From Saccopteryx bilineata (taxonomy: Eukaryota > Chordata > Mammalia > Chiroptera > Emballonuridae): DNA of 64,000 bases. Positions within the stretch are counted from its first letter, which is position 1. Each line of letters begins with the position of its first letter. The DNA is taken from NCBI RefSeq assembly GCF_036850765.1, contig NC_089491.1, positions 130,998,266 through 131,062,265 of the forward strand. The letters run 5' to 3'. A program made the position numbers and the translations under genes. The notes beneath the pieces were generated by a model. That model was not told where the DNA came from and made no database searches. It worked only from the letters and a program-made list of their open reading frames with translations. Positions 1 to 10,736 of this stretch are shown here, piece by piece.

Positions 1-272
1 GCTCGAGCCTGCAGGGCGCCGGGGAGTGGTTTCCCCCGAACGCTCCTCGCCCTGGCTCGAGGCTGGGGGAAGCTGGGTCTTCGCAAAAGACAACTTTCTG
101 GTTTCCATCCTAACTTCCACCCATACCCGGGAGGGAACCGAGGCGGCCAGCGAGGGGGTTCCGGGACGGGGACGAGTCCTCCGGGGAGCCGCGCAGACGA
201 CAGGCAAGGGGAGAGGCTGCAGCCGCGGGCGGGCTGGAGGGAGCGGGCGCGGGGGGTGGGGGGGTCCTCGGG

Positions 273-300
273 CTCTCACTTCCTCCGCCATATTTCAGAC
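273..300 (-). other. candidate minus-strand first-exon end (start codon then splice donor)
   Basis: On the minus strand the motif AAATATGGCGGAGGAA is followed directly by GTGAGA, a good 5' splice site (exon would end at 280). ATGGCGGAGG is both a common start context (Met-Ala-Glu-Glu) and a YY1-like promoter-proximal motif. If real, the coding exon is four codons plus a 5' UTR lying to the right, and the rest of the gene is beyond the left edge. This is inference: a chance match in a CpG island is possible. Confidence 0.25.
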
Positions 301-739
301 ATTTGACCCCTTCCGCAAAGCGCGCTGTTCCCCCGCGGCGGCGGCAGCGGCTCGCCCCCGCCGGCCCGAGAGGCAGCGCGCCGGCCGGCCGGGCGCCAGG
401 CCTTCGCACCACCTGCCGCGCTCCCGGAGACTGCCGTCTACGCCGCCGGGGCCCCTGACCGCCGCGCGCGCCCCGCCCGGCCCGCGCCGCACCCCACCCG
501 CGCCCCTCAGCCGGCGCTGGGCCCCCGCCCCGTACGGCTGCCGCCGCCACCGCTCCTTTCAGCAGCCACGCACGCACTCTGCGAACCTCTCACGCTGTCA
601 CCGGGTCCCCGTAGGCAGCGTTGTCCCGCGCCTCGCGCTCCCTCTGGGTCGCTGCTCCCGGCGCCACGGCTGTCCTGCACTATCGTCGCTCCGGCTGGTT
701 TACACGCCTGACTCTGGGCGAGGTTTGGCGGTGTCGCCT

Positions 740-747
740 TGACGTCA
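740..747. promoter_or_regulatory. CRE/ATF site
   Basis: Perfect palindromic TGACGTCA inside the CpG island. CREB/ATF sites of this form are typically close to transcription starts in CpG-island promoters. Confidence 0.6.
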
Positions 748-778
748 GGCGTTCAGCCTCGCTCTCGCTTCCGTCCGC

Positions 779-845
779 GGGCGGGGCGCGGCCCGGGAAG
801 GGGCGGGGCCGAGGGGTGGGGCGAAGGGAGCCGAGGGGCGGAGCA
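779..845. promoter_or_regulatory. cluster of GC boxes
   Basis: GGGCGGGG at 779-786, GGGGCGGGGC at 800-809 and a third GGGGCGGAGC-type box near 836-845. These are Sp1/KLF-type sites within 100 bp of the CRE. Confidence 0.6.
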
Positions 846-989
846 CTCCGTGCCGTCGCTGCGCCGGCCGGACACGCGCGGCGCCCTCGCGGCTTCTCCT
901 CGGTGATGTTGCTCTCCGCCCCACCGCCCCTTCAGCCTTTCCTCAGCCTGCTTGCTCGCGGAGCTTTCACGTATCGGCTTGCCGGACGC

Positions 990-2375
990 TGAGGTTTACA
1001 GTAGCGCGAAGGACTTAGAAGCCCTCCAAAATTCAAAAGGTGTCTTTAAGGCAAACTGTAGATCAGTCACCAACGCTACCAATCAGCTGGTGCTTGCAGA
1101 TTCTTTTGTGTTGGGAAAAGTGGATGGAGAAGTAACTGAGAACGCGCAGTTTCCACACCCAGAGCTCCGTGAAGGAGCTTAGGCCAGGGCATAGTCTTTT
1201 TTATTCTTTAAATGGTTTTTCTATTGAATTGACAAGTATTTCATCCACTGGTATCATAACCTGTGTGAACTCTTTACAAATTACTTTGCGAAACTCAGTT
1301 AACAAATCGATGATCCCAAACTTTGTACTCTGTGCCTAAATCACTTTATATGCGTGAAATAAATTGCATATTTAAATGTACTACTCGGGCACTTTAAAAG
1401 ATTATCCATAGGTAAGTTTATGACGTGACTACTTGGTAACGGCACTTTCTGTTCCAAAAATGCCTTATTCCAGAAAGGGCGGGAACTTAAGGGAATTGTA
1501 GCTTCATTAGAGAAAAGCCTGAAATGCAACTATTGTTAGTACAAGACCAAGCCTTTTTTATGAAACGGGGTTTTGATGGGCGAAAAGATGCAAAGAGAGC
1601 AAGGTGCAGGGTAAAGTACGGGTTGGGGTGTCACTGAAAACAAACTTTTGCTTAATTCATAATTTAAGTGTATTCTTGAAATAATTATATGAACTTTAAC
1701 AAATAGGAAGATTAATGAAAAATATGATTAATTTTACTTTTAAGAATACTAGTAATTAAAAACTACCTAAATTAAAGGGATAAGATTGAATGATAATTAT
1801 CCTAAGTTTTCTGTATGTAAGTGCTTTCTAGGTATTTTACAATTTAAATTAATTGAATATGTTACATATTTCAATAATGGCTGTTTCCTTAAGAAACATT
1901 TTTAATGGCTATTTCAGAGGCAAATTTCAGAGCAATCTGTAGGAATTATTAGAAATTCTGAATGAATGAATTTCAAATAAATTTGACCTTATTGACTTTT
2001 CAATTATTGCATGAAATTTTGAGAAGTCTGAAAGCCTGAAACTCAGTTCATGGAAGCAGATGTTACCTGGGTATACTGTTTTTTCTTTTTTCTTTCTTTT
2101 CTTTTTGAACTCTTTTTATCCTTGGGCAATAGTTTTTTGTGTTTTTTTTTTCTTTCAGACAGAGTCAATTTTAAAAGATTGGAGCTAGGATTATTTAGAA
2201 TTTGAGAGAATGTGTTAAATAGCTTATTTTAATTTGAAATACAGTCGTTTCCCTCTTTTATACTGGAAATCATTACACTTGAATTAAACTATTATCTCTG
2301 TGTAGAGAATGCCAGAATCTGCATCTTTTAGCATTAAATCACTTTTGGGTTTGAGCCCTTGTTCCTATCACCTTG
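990..2375. other. AT-rich unassigned sequence downstream of CpG island
   Basis: GC content drops sharply. A 76-codon frame at 952-1182 crosses the island edge but matches no family I recognise. Possible weak splice donors (AAAAG/GTGTCT near 1040) exist, so a plus-strand noncoding first exon cannot be excluded. The rest is low-complexity A/T-rich DNA with no recognised repeat. Confidence 0.5.
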
Positions 2376-2389
2376 AAATCTTCACCAGA

Positions 2390-2510
2390 GCCTGACCAGT
2401 GGTGGCGCAGTGGATAAAGTGTCAACCTGGAAACACGAGGTTGCCGGTTCAAAACCCTGGGCTTGCCTGGTCAAGGCACATATGGGAATTGATACTTCTG
2501 GCTTCTCCCT

Positions 2511-2549
<39 letters not shown>

Positions 2550-2613
2550 CCCTCTCTCTCTAAAATGAATAAATAAATAAATAAATAAACTCTTAAAAAA
2601 ATTAAGAAAAAAA
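2390..2613 (+). mobile_element. SINE-B copy
   Basis: tRNA-like head with an A-box-like segment (GGCGCAGTGGATAAAG) and a B-box-like GGTTCAAAACC, then the core ending in GCACATATGGGA, a (CT)n run and an AATAAATAAA tail. It is flanked by a perfect 14-bp TSD, AAATCTTCACCAGA (2376-2389 and 2614-2627), which fixes both ends and shows insertion by L1-type target-primed reverse transcription. Confidence 0.93.
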
Positions 2614-2659
2614 AAATCTTCACCAGAATATTCCATTGGCAACTTGAACTGGTCATGTG

Positions 2660-3334
2660 TACAAACTTAACTCATCATCTCTGTCACCAAACCAGTTTCC
2701 TCTCCTTTCTTTTGTTAATTGTATTACTATTTTTGAAATTACCTGGTTTTCAAGCTCGACCCTGTTCTCTGCCTTTTCTCAAAGCACCAGTCACTTGGCC
2801 CATCTGTTAGATAGTAATTTCATGTCTACTAAGACTATGCTTGTTTAGATTGGCACCACCTCTCAACTCCTAGACTTAAGCCACACCTTCCTACCTTGCC
2901 TTGCCAGTCTCTGGTCTGGTCTATGGTCCTGGGATCCATTCTATACACTGTTGCCAGATGAATTATCTTAAAGCTTACTGAGCAAGTTAAGCTTCTCCTC
3001 AAAGAGCCTTCAGTTTCTTCCGACCCTACCAAAATAAAGTTAAAATTCTTGTCTTACTTTTCCTTTTCACTTAAAACTGTCTTACAGTTGGAGCAGACTC
3101 TTTATCCTGCCCATATATAGTGCTTTCCCACTTCTCTGGTGTCCAGGGGTGATTTTCTCTGCCTGGAATGCCTCTTCCCACCCCTGCCCATTATTCAAAG
3201 TCACTTTACTTTCTCCAAGAAAGCATTTTTTCTCTGATATTTCCAATCTAATGTGGTTTCTTCTCTTTTGAATCCTCATTTAACATTCTAGTGCTCTTTT
3301 CTTTTGTTACTTGTTTTCTACCTTCCCTCTAGAA
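2660..3334 (+). mobile_element. L2 LINE 3' part (left piece)
   Basis: Diverged LINE-2 3' end: phrases such as CTCCTCAAAGAGCCTTCAGT and TCTGCCTGGAATGCCTCTTCC match the typical L2 terminal coding region. It is interrupted by a hAT element at 3335 and seems to resume at 3795. No open frame is kept. Confidence 0.65.
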
Positions 3335-3794
3335 CAGGGGCTTTCAAACTTTTTCTATAAAGAGCCAGATAGTAAATATTTAAGGCTCTGTGGGCCAGCC
3401 AGATGGTCTTTACTGTAAATACTCAACTCTACTGTTCTTGTGCAAAAACAGCCATAGGACACATAGAGAGTGTAGCTGTATTCTAATAAAACTTTGTTTA
3501 TGGACACTAAAATTTGAATTTTATATAATTTTCACATCACAAATACTCTTTTTAAGAATTTAAAAATGTGGTAACTATTCTTAGCTCATGGCCAAACAAA
3601 AATAGGCAGTGCTCTTCTGTACTCAGGGCTAGCTAGCTTCACGGGCATGTGACAGGGCTCTGTGCTTAGAAAGGCCACATGATCAGTTTAATGCTCTGAT
3701 GTCGCCATCATGAAATTTTTAATGATTTTTGAACAAGAAGCCTGCTTTTTCATTTTGCAGTTGGTCCCTCAAGTTATATAGCTGGTCCTGCCTG
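3335..3794. mobile_element. hAT-Charlie element, MER20-like
   Basis: Starts CAGGGGCTTTCAAACTTTTT and continues with the well-known block for loss of signal in MER20-type repeats (AAAGAGCCAGATAGTAAATA, GTGGGCCAGCCAGATGG, CCAATAAAACTTTGTTTA-like). The right end is CTGCCTG. Flanking CTCTAGAA and ACTAGAAC share CTAGAA, which fits an eroded 8-bp hAT TSD of the TCTAGA type. It is longer than the common 219-bp form, so an extended relative is likely. Confidence 0.7.
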
Positions 3795-3895
3795 ACTAGA
3801 ACATAAAATCCATATGATCAAGATATATATTTCTCATGTTTGGCAGGGTACTTTCACATAATAGGCATCCAAAATATATTTGTCAGATTTTCTAT
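3795..3895 (+). mobile_element. L2 LINE 3' end (right piece)
   Basis: Short continuation of the L2 interrupted at 3335, ending in a diverged form of the AATAGGCATCCAAAATATATTTGT terminus. Confidence 0.5.
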
Positions 3896-3904
3896 TCCCA
3901 AGGT

Positions 3905-4100
3905 ACTGTGAAATAGTGGAGAATACTAGAGTCGATGTTCAGCTCCACTACTTATTAGCTGTGTGCTCTTGGGCAAATTCCTTGACCATGTTAAGACTTG
4001 GTTTTCTCATCTAGAATATGGGTTTAATAACCCCTGCCTTACAGAACTGTTTTAAGATAAAATATAGAAAATAGCGATGTCTTAGCCCTGAAGACTAGAA
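3905..4100 (+). mobile_element. MIR SINE
   Basis: Core similar to MIR: CTACTTATTAGCTGTGTGCTC, TTGGGCAAATTCCTTGACC, TTTTCTCATCTAGAATATGG and a run similar to AATAATAACCCCTGCCTTACAG. Ancient, no TSD visible. Confidence 0.75.
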
Positions 4101-4104
4101 GAAG

Positions 4105-5520
4105 CTCAACATTAGTTTCTCCCCTTTTAGAGGAAATGAATTAATAGTATGTTCACCCATAACTCTTGATGTATTTAACCTGATAATTTCTGATTTTTCA
4201 TGTTATTTGCCTCCTTAACAGTTTTACTTCAAATAACATCTATACCACATTAGTTTCATTTCAAAAGTCCATGTAAATAAAGGTCTTATTGCAGATTGAA
4301 AGTTAGATGAAAAAAACACTCCAAATTTATAATTTTCCTAATTAACAGTTAATAAGCATTAAAAGGAGTCCTGCTTTTAGCTTCTAATTAAGCATGGTTA
4401 TCAGTAGCATTGATAGTCATTACCCTTAAATATTATATTATTCCATTTACAAAATAATATTGAAAATTGAGCCTTTCAGGGCACTTTTTTACAGATTTTT
4501 CCCTTTGTTTTATGTGTGTGCATATTTGTATATGCATGTATGAATACATTATCTATATAAATATTATATTTACATGTATATGTATGTATATATGTTTATA
4601 TAGTATATAAATATAATTATATTCCTTTGCAGCACCCTGCATAGCTGGAATTGGAGGTTGAGAAGGATAAGAAGGCTGCTTTTTGATGCGAAAAAAAAGA
4701 AAAACCATGACTTAAATCTCTAGTTAGATTTATTCTGTTCTCTTGGTCAAAGACTATGCTCAAAGTCTATTCAGTTACTTTATAAATTCTAGCACTTAAT
4801 CATTCGAGAGACCAGGTGAGAACATAATAGACTGTTACTATTATAGGAAAACAACTCAAAACTCATACTCTCCTAGGGTAGTTTGTGTTCCTTAAGATTT
4901 CTGTCTTGGGGAAACCAAGTACTTATATATAAGAAAAATGAGGCAATGTGGTATATTTTCTACTCTGTGTAATAACTGCTTACTTGTCTCAAGATATATT
5001 TCAAATTTGGTCTCTACTCTATTTCAGCAGTTGTAGGTTTGGCCACTAAACCTGCCTTCACCGTGTTAAATAAACCTAACAGTTCTATAATTTTGTCACT
5101 GTTAATGTCTGTGCTGTAAGGAAGATTATACATACTTAACACTTCCCCCTATCTTACACTGTAGCTGAGGAAAACTATGCAGATGAAAGTCCCATTCTCA
5201 GAGCCATCATATAAATGAATGTTAAAGCAGAAAACCACTGAAAGAACCAACTTAACAAAAATATTCCATGTCATGAAATTTTCAAAAGAAATTTAAATAA
5301 AGAAAATCTTCAAAAACGACATAAAAGTACTCTCAGAATCTGGCCCGTCCCTAAATCCAACAACCAATGTAACTCTGCCAAAGATGCTCCAGGCTTGGCA
5401 TCCCACAGACTTCGTCATGATAGTATTTAGCTTCTAGTCCCAGTTACCCATACCAAGTCCTGAGTGTGAATCATATACCTCAGTAGTAATTATCAAATTT
5501 CAAGATGAAAGTTAATGAGA
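4105..5520. other. unassigned AT-rich sequence
   Basis: No gene or clear repeat. A TA/TG-rich low-complexity stretch (about 4509-4622) is made of TATATGTATGT-type units. Confidence 0.5.
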
Positions 5521-5524
5521 ATGC

Positions 5525-5625
5525 TAAAACTTAGAAAGGCTAAGTGACCAAGGCCATATATAAATATGTGGGCAGGGTTGAAATTTGTATCTTAATCTGT
5601 CTGCCTTCTTTTGGTACCGTGTTGC
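5525..5625 (-). mobile_element. MIR fragment
   Basis: GGCTAAGTGACCAAGGCCAT followed by GTGGGCAGGGTTGAAATTTG resembles the reverse complement of the MIR core. Confidence 0.5.
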
Positions 5626-5639
5626 CCTATTATTCCTTT

Positions 5640-6073
5640 ATAAATGCTCTCTGGAAGACAGACAAATCAGTATTTTCTGTATTTACTTAAATTTTAGAAA
5701 TTGTTCAAGACCCAGTGGCTTCTTCTCAAAATTCCTCTAACAATAACTGTTTGTACCACTCATTTGGTACTTATCAGATTTGTCTTAAACTGCTTTGTCT
5801 TGCATCGAGCCTGAAATCCTGTTGAGAACAAAAGCCATATCTTACATTTCTTTGTAGCTATCATACTTTCTGTCATATTAGAAATAAAATGTAGTTTGGA
5901 GGTTCTTGCTAATCTTGGTTAGAATGTTCAAGCTGATTATAGTGGATTTGTGACCTCTGGCAGTTTTTTAGCCTTTCCAAGTTTATTTTTAGGAATTTAA
6001 AAAGTAAACACACATAAAAAATTTATAGTGTAGGGCTTTAAATTTTTTTTTTTAAAGAAAATAAGAGACCAGA
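5640..6073. other. possible old L2/LINE tail and A/T-rich filler
   Basis: Contains CTGTTGAGAACAAAAGCCATATCTT-like text reminiscent of the L2 3' end but too diverged to be sure. The rest is T-rich and A-rich simple sequence. Confidence 0.35.
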
Positions 6074-6075
6074 TA

Positions 6076-6398
6076 CAGGGGGTCCTCAGGTACAACAGTT
6101 CCATTCCTACGACAGTGACGTAACCCGAATTTTGGTGTGAGTTGAAACACACCCTAGCCTAAGTCACTTACTTACCTATCCTAACATAGTTGTAAAATCA
6201 GTCTAGAACATAAAAACACAACTAAGCTACAGAAAAAGAATACAGTGTATTCTTCTGCCACATGCAACCAAACTAGTTTGTCCACATAGTCTGTAAGTAC
6301 GATGCTTACAGTGTAAGCTGAAACACATCTCAATTTTTTAAAGTTTCGTAAACTCGAAACATCTTATGTTGAGACTGTCGTAACCCGAGGACCCTCTG
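6076..6398. mobile_element. TA-flanked miniature DNA transposon (Tc1/mariner, Tigger-like)
   Basis: A 323-bp element with terminal inverted repeats. The left end starts CAGGGGGTCCTCAGGTACAA, and the reverse complement of the right end starts CAGAGGGTCCTCGGGTTACG. It is flanked by TA on both sides (6074-6075 and 6399-6400), the target duplication of Tc1/mariner and pogo/Tigger transposons. There is no coding capacity, so it is nonautonomous. Family assignment rests on the CAG start and TA target. Confidence 0.8.
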
Positions 6399-6419
6399 TA
6401 TAAAAATGGAAGTAACCAG

Positions 6420-6640
6420 GGTAGCTATTAAGTAGACTGGCTCTGAAATCAGATTGCAGGTGTTCAAACACAGGTTCCATTCATCTTAGGGAATTTACTT
6501 CTATCCCCTCTGTTTCCTCATTTGTAAAATGAGTACAGTAATAGAACCCACATTATGGGATTATTGAGGAATTAAAAGAGTTAACAATGCAAATAGAACA
6601 GTGCCCACCACAAAGTAAACGCTCTATAAATCTTAACTAT
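6420..6640 (+). mobile_element. MIR SINE
   Basis: Nearly whole-length MIR: GACTGGCTCTGAAATCAGA, TTTCCTCATTTGTAAAATGAG, AATAGAACCCACATTATGGG, ACAGTGCCCACCACAAAGTA and the final GCTCTATAAAT. Confidence 0.8.
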
Positions 6641-6644
6641 CATC

Positions 6645-7005
6645 ATCTAAAAGGTTCTCAGTGAATGCTGGTGTCTATTATATTCTCTGGCTCAATAAAA
6701 GTTTGTGCAAATATAGTAAGCATTCAGCAAATGTTTGTTAAACTTTTCTTTTGCTTTGCTAATGACAGTTCGCAAAGTTTGGTTGTATTCTAATGTAGCT
6801 TGTAACTTGGAAATATTAATGCAATGGAAACAATGCTATAAAGTTTATAGTAAGGGTAGCTTAAAACATGACTTGATTATTAAGGAAGCTAAAAAAAAGC
6901 CTATTTTAATGTATTGGTACTAAAAAGTATTATTTCAACTATTACTAATCAGCATTTATAACACTGTCCCCTCAGATTTCACAGGACTTGATTCTTGTGA
7001 TTTTT
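6645..7005. other. unassigned sequence
   Basis: AT-rich. A 62-codon frame at 6735-6923 has no recognisable features and is probably chance. Confidence 0.5.
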
Positions 7006-7500
7006 CTTTTGTTCTCTCTGGCTGTTTTTCTACTGTCTTTTGCTGTTTCTCCTTTCTCTTGACTCTTAAGGGCTGGGGTCCCTCAGAGCTCGATCCTGGG
7101 CCCTTTCCTTGTTGTATACTTTCTTATGGGCAACTCTAGTTTTTCCCATGGCTTTATGTGCCATCAAAATGCCAGCGGCTCACAGATCTCTATTTGCCAT
7201 TTAGACTTCTCTGCTGAGCTCCAGCTGCTGAGGGCCAGTTTCCTCCTGAAAAGCTTTTCTTAATTGATCTCCCCCAAACTGGCTCTTCCTCCAGGAATTC
7301 TCATCTAATAAATGGTACCAGTCTATTAAAATAGAAGTCTAACACTTCTCTCTACCTTATTCTATGTCAAATTCTTTACCAAACTCTATTATTGATTCTA
7401 CTTCCAAGATCACTAAAATATGACCACTTCTTTATTTCCACTGTCTGGTTGGTTTATATACTTTTACTTTGGTCCTTCCTCCCAGCCACTCTCTAAATAC
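7005..7500 (+). mobile_element. L2 LINE fragment
   Basis: Includes a diverged form of the L2 stretch around GGGGTCCCTCAGAGCTCGAT, CCTGGGCCCTTTCCTTG and CATGGCTTTATGTGCCATC. All frames are broken. Confidence 0.6.
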
Positions 7501-7510
7501 TGGGCCTTAA

Positions 7511-7877
7511 TTTTTTTTTTTCCTGAAGCTGGAAACAGGGAGGCAGTCAGACACACTCCCGCATGCGCCTGACCGGGATCCATCCGGCACGCCCACCAGG
7601 GGGCGATGCTCTGCCCATCCAGGGCGTCGCTCTGTCGCGACCAGAGCCACTCTAGCGCCTGGGGCAGAGGCCAAGGAGCCATCCCCAGCACCCCGGCCAT
7701 CTTTGCTCCAATGGAGCCTCCACTGCGGGAGGGGAAGAGAGAGACAGAGAGGAAGGAGAGGGGGAGGGGTGGAGAAGCAGATGGGTGCTTCTCCTGTGTG
7801 CCCTGGCCAGGAATCGAACCCTGGACTTCCGCACGCCAGGCCGACACTCTACCACTGAGCCAACTAGCCAGGGCCAG
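7511..7877 (-). mobile_element. SINE-A copy
   Basis: Reading on the minus strand: tRNA-like head with GGCTCAGTGGTAGAG and a B box like GGTTCGATTCC, CT-rich middle, body with CATTGGAGCAAAGATGGCC, and a poly-A tail (T run at 7510). TSD TGGGCCTTAA at 7501-7510 and 7878-7887. Apparent proteins read through it on both strands are by-products of its GC-rich body. Confidence 0.93.
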
Positions 7878-7889
7878 TGGGCCTTAATT

Positions 7890-8988
7890 TTTAAAAGAAC
7901 TTTTTTATAGTGGAAAATTTCAAATGGACATAGAAAAATGAAACGAGGCTCCGTGTACACATCACTCAGTTTCAACGTGTCTCTTAACTTTTGCTACTAT
8001 TGTTGTAGCTGTCTTGCCCCTATCCCCAACTCTGGTTGGAGTACCTTAAGGAAAATCCTATAAATATTTCAGTGTACATCTTCCACAGATAAGAACATTT
8101 AAAAAATATAACCACAATGCTATGATCATATCTAATAAAATTTTAAAAGATTACTTAACAAAATATAATACCCAGTCCATATTTAAAATATCTGTAGCAA
8201 AGATGGCTTTTTACTGTTGGTTTGTTCAGTTTATCATTCAAACAAGTTTAAACATTAAATGTAACTACTATGTCTCTTAAATCTCTTTTAACTTCTAATA
8301 GTCCCTTCTGTTGACTGATTATTTATATATTTTCTTTTGCAATATACCTTTCTTTATCTTTCAGCTTCTGTATAAATAACATCACTTTTGGTCAATACTT
8401 TCATAACATTCTGTAGCAAAAAGCTTATAGAATTTACATTCGATGTCTGTATAAATACAAGGCTGAGAAAGTAAGGACTTCTTTTTCAGATATTTTTATA
8501 TTATGTAAAGAAAATATGGAAGATGGATTGAAAACTATTAAATAACCCCAAAATATAGATAAGAAATGCAGTTATTAAGCATATACTATGTATTAGAAAC
8601 TTATTTTGTATGATTCTTTAAAAAATTATTTGAGTTGGGTGTTTTTATTCTAATTTTCAGGTTAAGAAACAGATTAAGGGAATTTAAGGAAAAAATATGA
8701 GGCTATAATGTCAGTCTGGCGCAAGGGCAGGACTGCAGCCCAGGGCGCTCTTTCCCGAGGCCTCATGGTCTCTCTACCCCACCATGCTGCTGTAGCAATA
8801 AAGTGATGATATAATGAAGGATGGTTTAAATAGGGGGGAAATTACCAAAGGACAATACTGGTAGATCTTTGATCCAGATAAAAAAAAGAAAAGATTCCTA
8901 TCCAGGCGAATGTCAGGGGAAGGAGGTTATTTTGGCTTATGGTGACTATATTTGACAAAACAATTAGTCGGTGTGTGATTCTGATAAG
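7890..8988. other. unassigned AT-rich sequence
   Basis: Mostly A/T-rich with no recognised repeat. A short GC-rich patch near 8718-8765 is the only compositional change. No convincing exon. Confidence 0.45.
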
Positions 8989-9001
8989 AATTAGTAAAAG
9001 T

Positions 9002-9306
9002 GCTCTGGCCAGCTTGCTCAGTGGATAGAGCATCAGCCCCACATGCAGATGTCCCAGGTTCGATCCCTGGTGAGGGCACATCTGAGAAGCAACCATCTGC
9101 TTCTCTTCCCTTCTCTCTTCTCTTCTCTCTTCCCCTTTCGCAGTCAGTGGCTAGGTTGTCCAACTGTTGGCTTTTGGTGCTGAGGTTAGCTCAGTTGACT
9201 TGAGCATTGGTCCCAGATGCGAGTTGCCAGGTGGATCCTGATCAGAGTGCATGTGGGAGTCTGTATATCTCCCCTTCTCTCACTTAAGAAAAAAAAGAAA
9301 AAAAAT
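9002..9306 (+). mobile_element. diverged SINE-A copy
   Basis: Head GCTCAGTGGATAGAGCATCAG with B box GGTTCGATCCC, a long CT tract, then a shortened and mutated body ending in GCATGTGGGAGTCTGTA and an A-rich tail. Flanks TTAGTAAAAGT (8991-9001) and TTGGTAAAAGT (9308-9318) look like an imperfect TSD. It is older than the other SINE-A copies. Confidence 0.8.
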
Positions 9307-9319
9307 ATTGGTAAAAGTT

Positions 9320-9895
9320 TGATAAAAGTTTAACAGTGGCAGAAGCAGCCTTCTAAGGGCATTTATCTCTCAGTGCTCTGCTCTAGCTGATTCTGTTCAT
9401 TTTTTTTTCTTTTTAAATTACATCCTTTTGCCTTTTTAAAAATGCCTTTAACATCAATAATGTGCTTATACATTTCCGTACTGCTTTTTAGAAGACCTCA
9501 GAACCACAACTTTTTTTTTCTAGGATTCCCTTCCCCTTTTAACTGTCTCTATCTAAATTCTTCAGTGGCTTGTCATGTTCTTAATGCCTAAAAAAGCATG
9601 TCAAAATGCCATGTTAGCCAAGGGAGAGAAATTATATTTAAAACATATTTGGCCTGAAAAATTCTGTCTGCTTCAACAGTCAGCCTGCATGTGCCTACAT
9701 TTATTCAAGCTGTGAGCCAGCCCAGGCTCTTCCTGCTGTTCTTCATGCTACATACTAGTTTAAGAGGACACAAAAATCTCCCTAGATATTACATATTTGT
9801 AACTGATTCATAAATGGAGATATTTACAAAATGCAAACAAAGTGCAAAGAATAATTGATCAATTGCAAAGAGAAGAAAAGTGTTTAAAATGTCTT
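9320..9895. other. unassigned sequence
   Basis: Nothing recognisable beyond T-rich simple stretches. Confidence 0.45.
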
Positions 9896-9897
9896 GG

Positions 9898-10405
9898 TTA
9901 ATGGGTATATTTCCAAAAGAATTGAAAGCAGGGATTAGAACAGATATTTGTTACAGTTATGCTCATAGCAGCATATTCATGAGAGCCAAAAGGTGGTAGC
10001 AACCCAAATCTCCATCGATAAATAAATGGGTAAACAAAATGTGGTTTGTTTACTCGGAATGTTACTCAACCTTACAAAGGAAGGAGATTCTGATACATGA
10101 ATAAAACCTGAAGTAGTTGTACTAAGTGAAAGAAGACAGTCACAAAAGAAAACATATTGTATTATTTCACTTATATGAGGTACTTAGAGTAGTCAAAGTC
10201 AGAGACAGAAAACAGAATGGCGGTTGTGAGAGACTGGAGGGGGCAATAGAGAATTAGTGTTTAATGGGGACAGTTTCAGTTTGGAAAGATGAGAATGTTC
10301 TGGTGATGGTTGCAGAACAATATTGATGTACATTGTACTCAATGCCACAAAACTGTACACTTAAATTGGTAAGTTTTAGATTATGGGAATTTTACAATTA
10401 AAAAA
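9898..10405 (+). mobile_element. old L1 LINE 3' end
   Basis: Typical L1 terminal text: GCTCATAGCAGCATATTCAT, GGTGGTAGCAACCCAAAT, GATAAATAAATGGGTAAAC, then GGTTGCAGAACAATATTGAT and a final ACTTAAATTGGTAAGTTTT. Coding frames are destroyed. Confidence 0.85.
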
Positions 10406-10418
10406 TTTCTTGGTTAAG

Positions 10419-10645
10419 GACTTGGGTTCTGGGTCAGAAAGCCCAAGTTTAAATTCTGACTCCATAAATTATTAGCCATGAGAACCCATGCTGGTTCCAC
10501 ATGATGAATTTGAGTTTCTTCACCTAAAAAAACTGGGATAACAATAGTATGTACCTTATAGACTGGTGATGATTACATTTACAAATCCATTTAAAATCCT
10601 TTGTACATTGCCTTGTACATTGTTAGCACTCAAATGTTAGCCACT
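10419..10645 (+). mobile_element. MIR SINE
   Basis: GACTTGGGTTCTGGGTCAGA, TGAGTTTCTTCACCT, ACTGGGATAACAATAGTATG, and CCTTGTACATTGTTAGCACTC follow the MIR order. Confidence 0.65.
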
Positions 10646-10736
10646 ATGATTTTATTCTCGTTTCCTTATATCTGGACTCACTTTTAAAGGTTAGGTTGGT
10701 GGATTTTTCTATGGGTTTTTAATAATTCACTCCAGC

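Larger units (their letters stand above)
1..985. promoter_or_regulatory. CpG island promoter at left edge
   Basis: Very GC-rich stretch with dense CpG, in sharp contrast to the AT-rich DNA after about 1 kb. It holds GC boxes, a perfect CRE and runs of CGG/CCG, the usual make-up of a TATA-less housekeeping-type promoter. The island continues to the first base of the window, so the gene may lie mainly to the left. Open frames on both strands here (for example 26-742 plus, 110-577 minus) are low-complexity Pro/Arg/Ala/Gly and are what GC-rich DNA gives by chance. I cannot name the gene. Transcription direction is not decided by the sequence. Confidence 0.8.

Noticed and set aside
110..577. 155-codon minus-strand ORF in the CpG island
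   Set aside because: Arg/Ala/Gly-rich low-complexity product expected from CGG/CCG-rich DNA; no homology I recognise.
26..742. 238-codon plus-strand ORF in the CpG island
   Set aside because: Same reason; Pro/Arg/Ser-rich with no domain, and no supported splice or start context.
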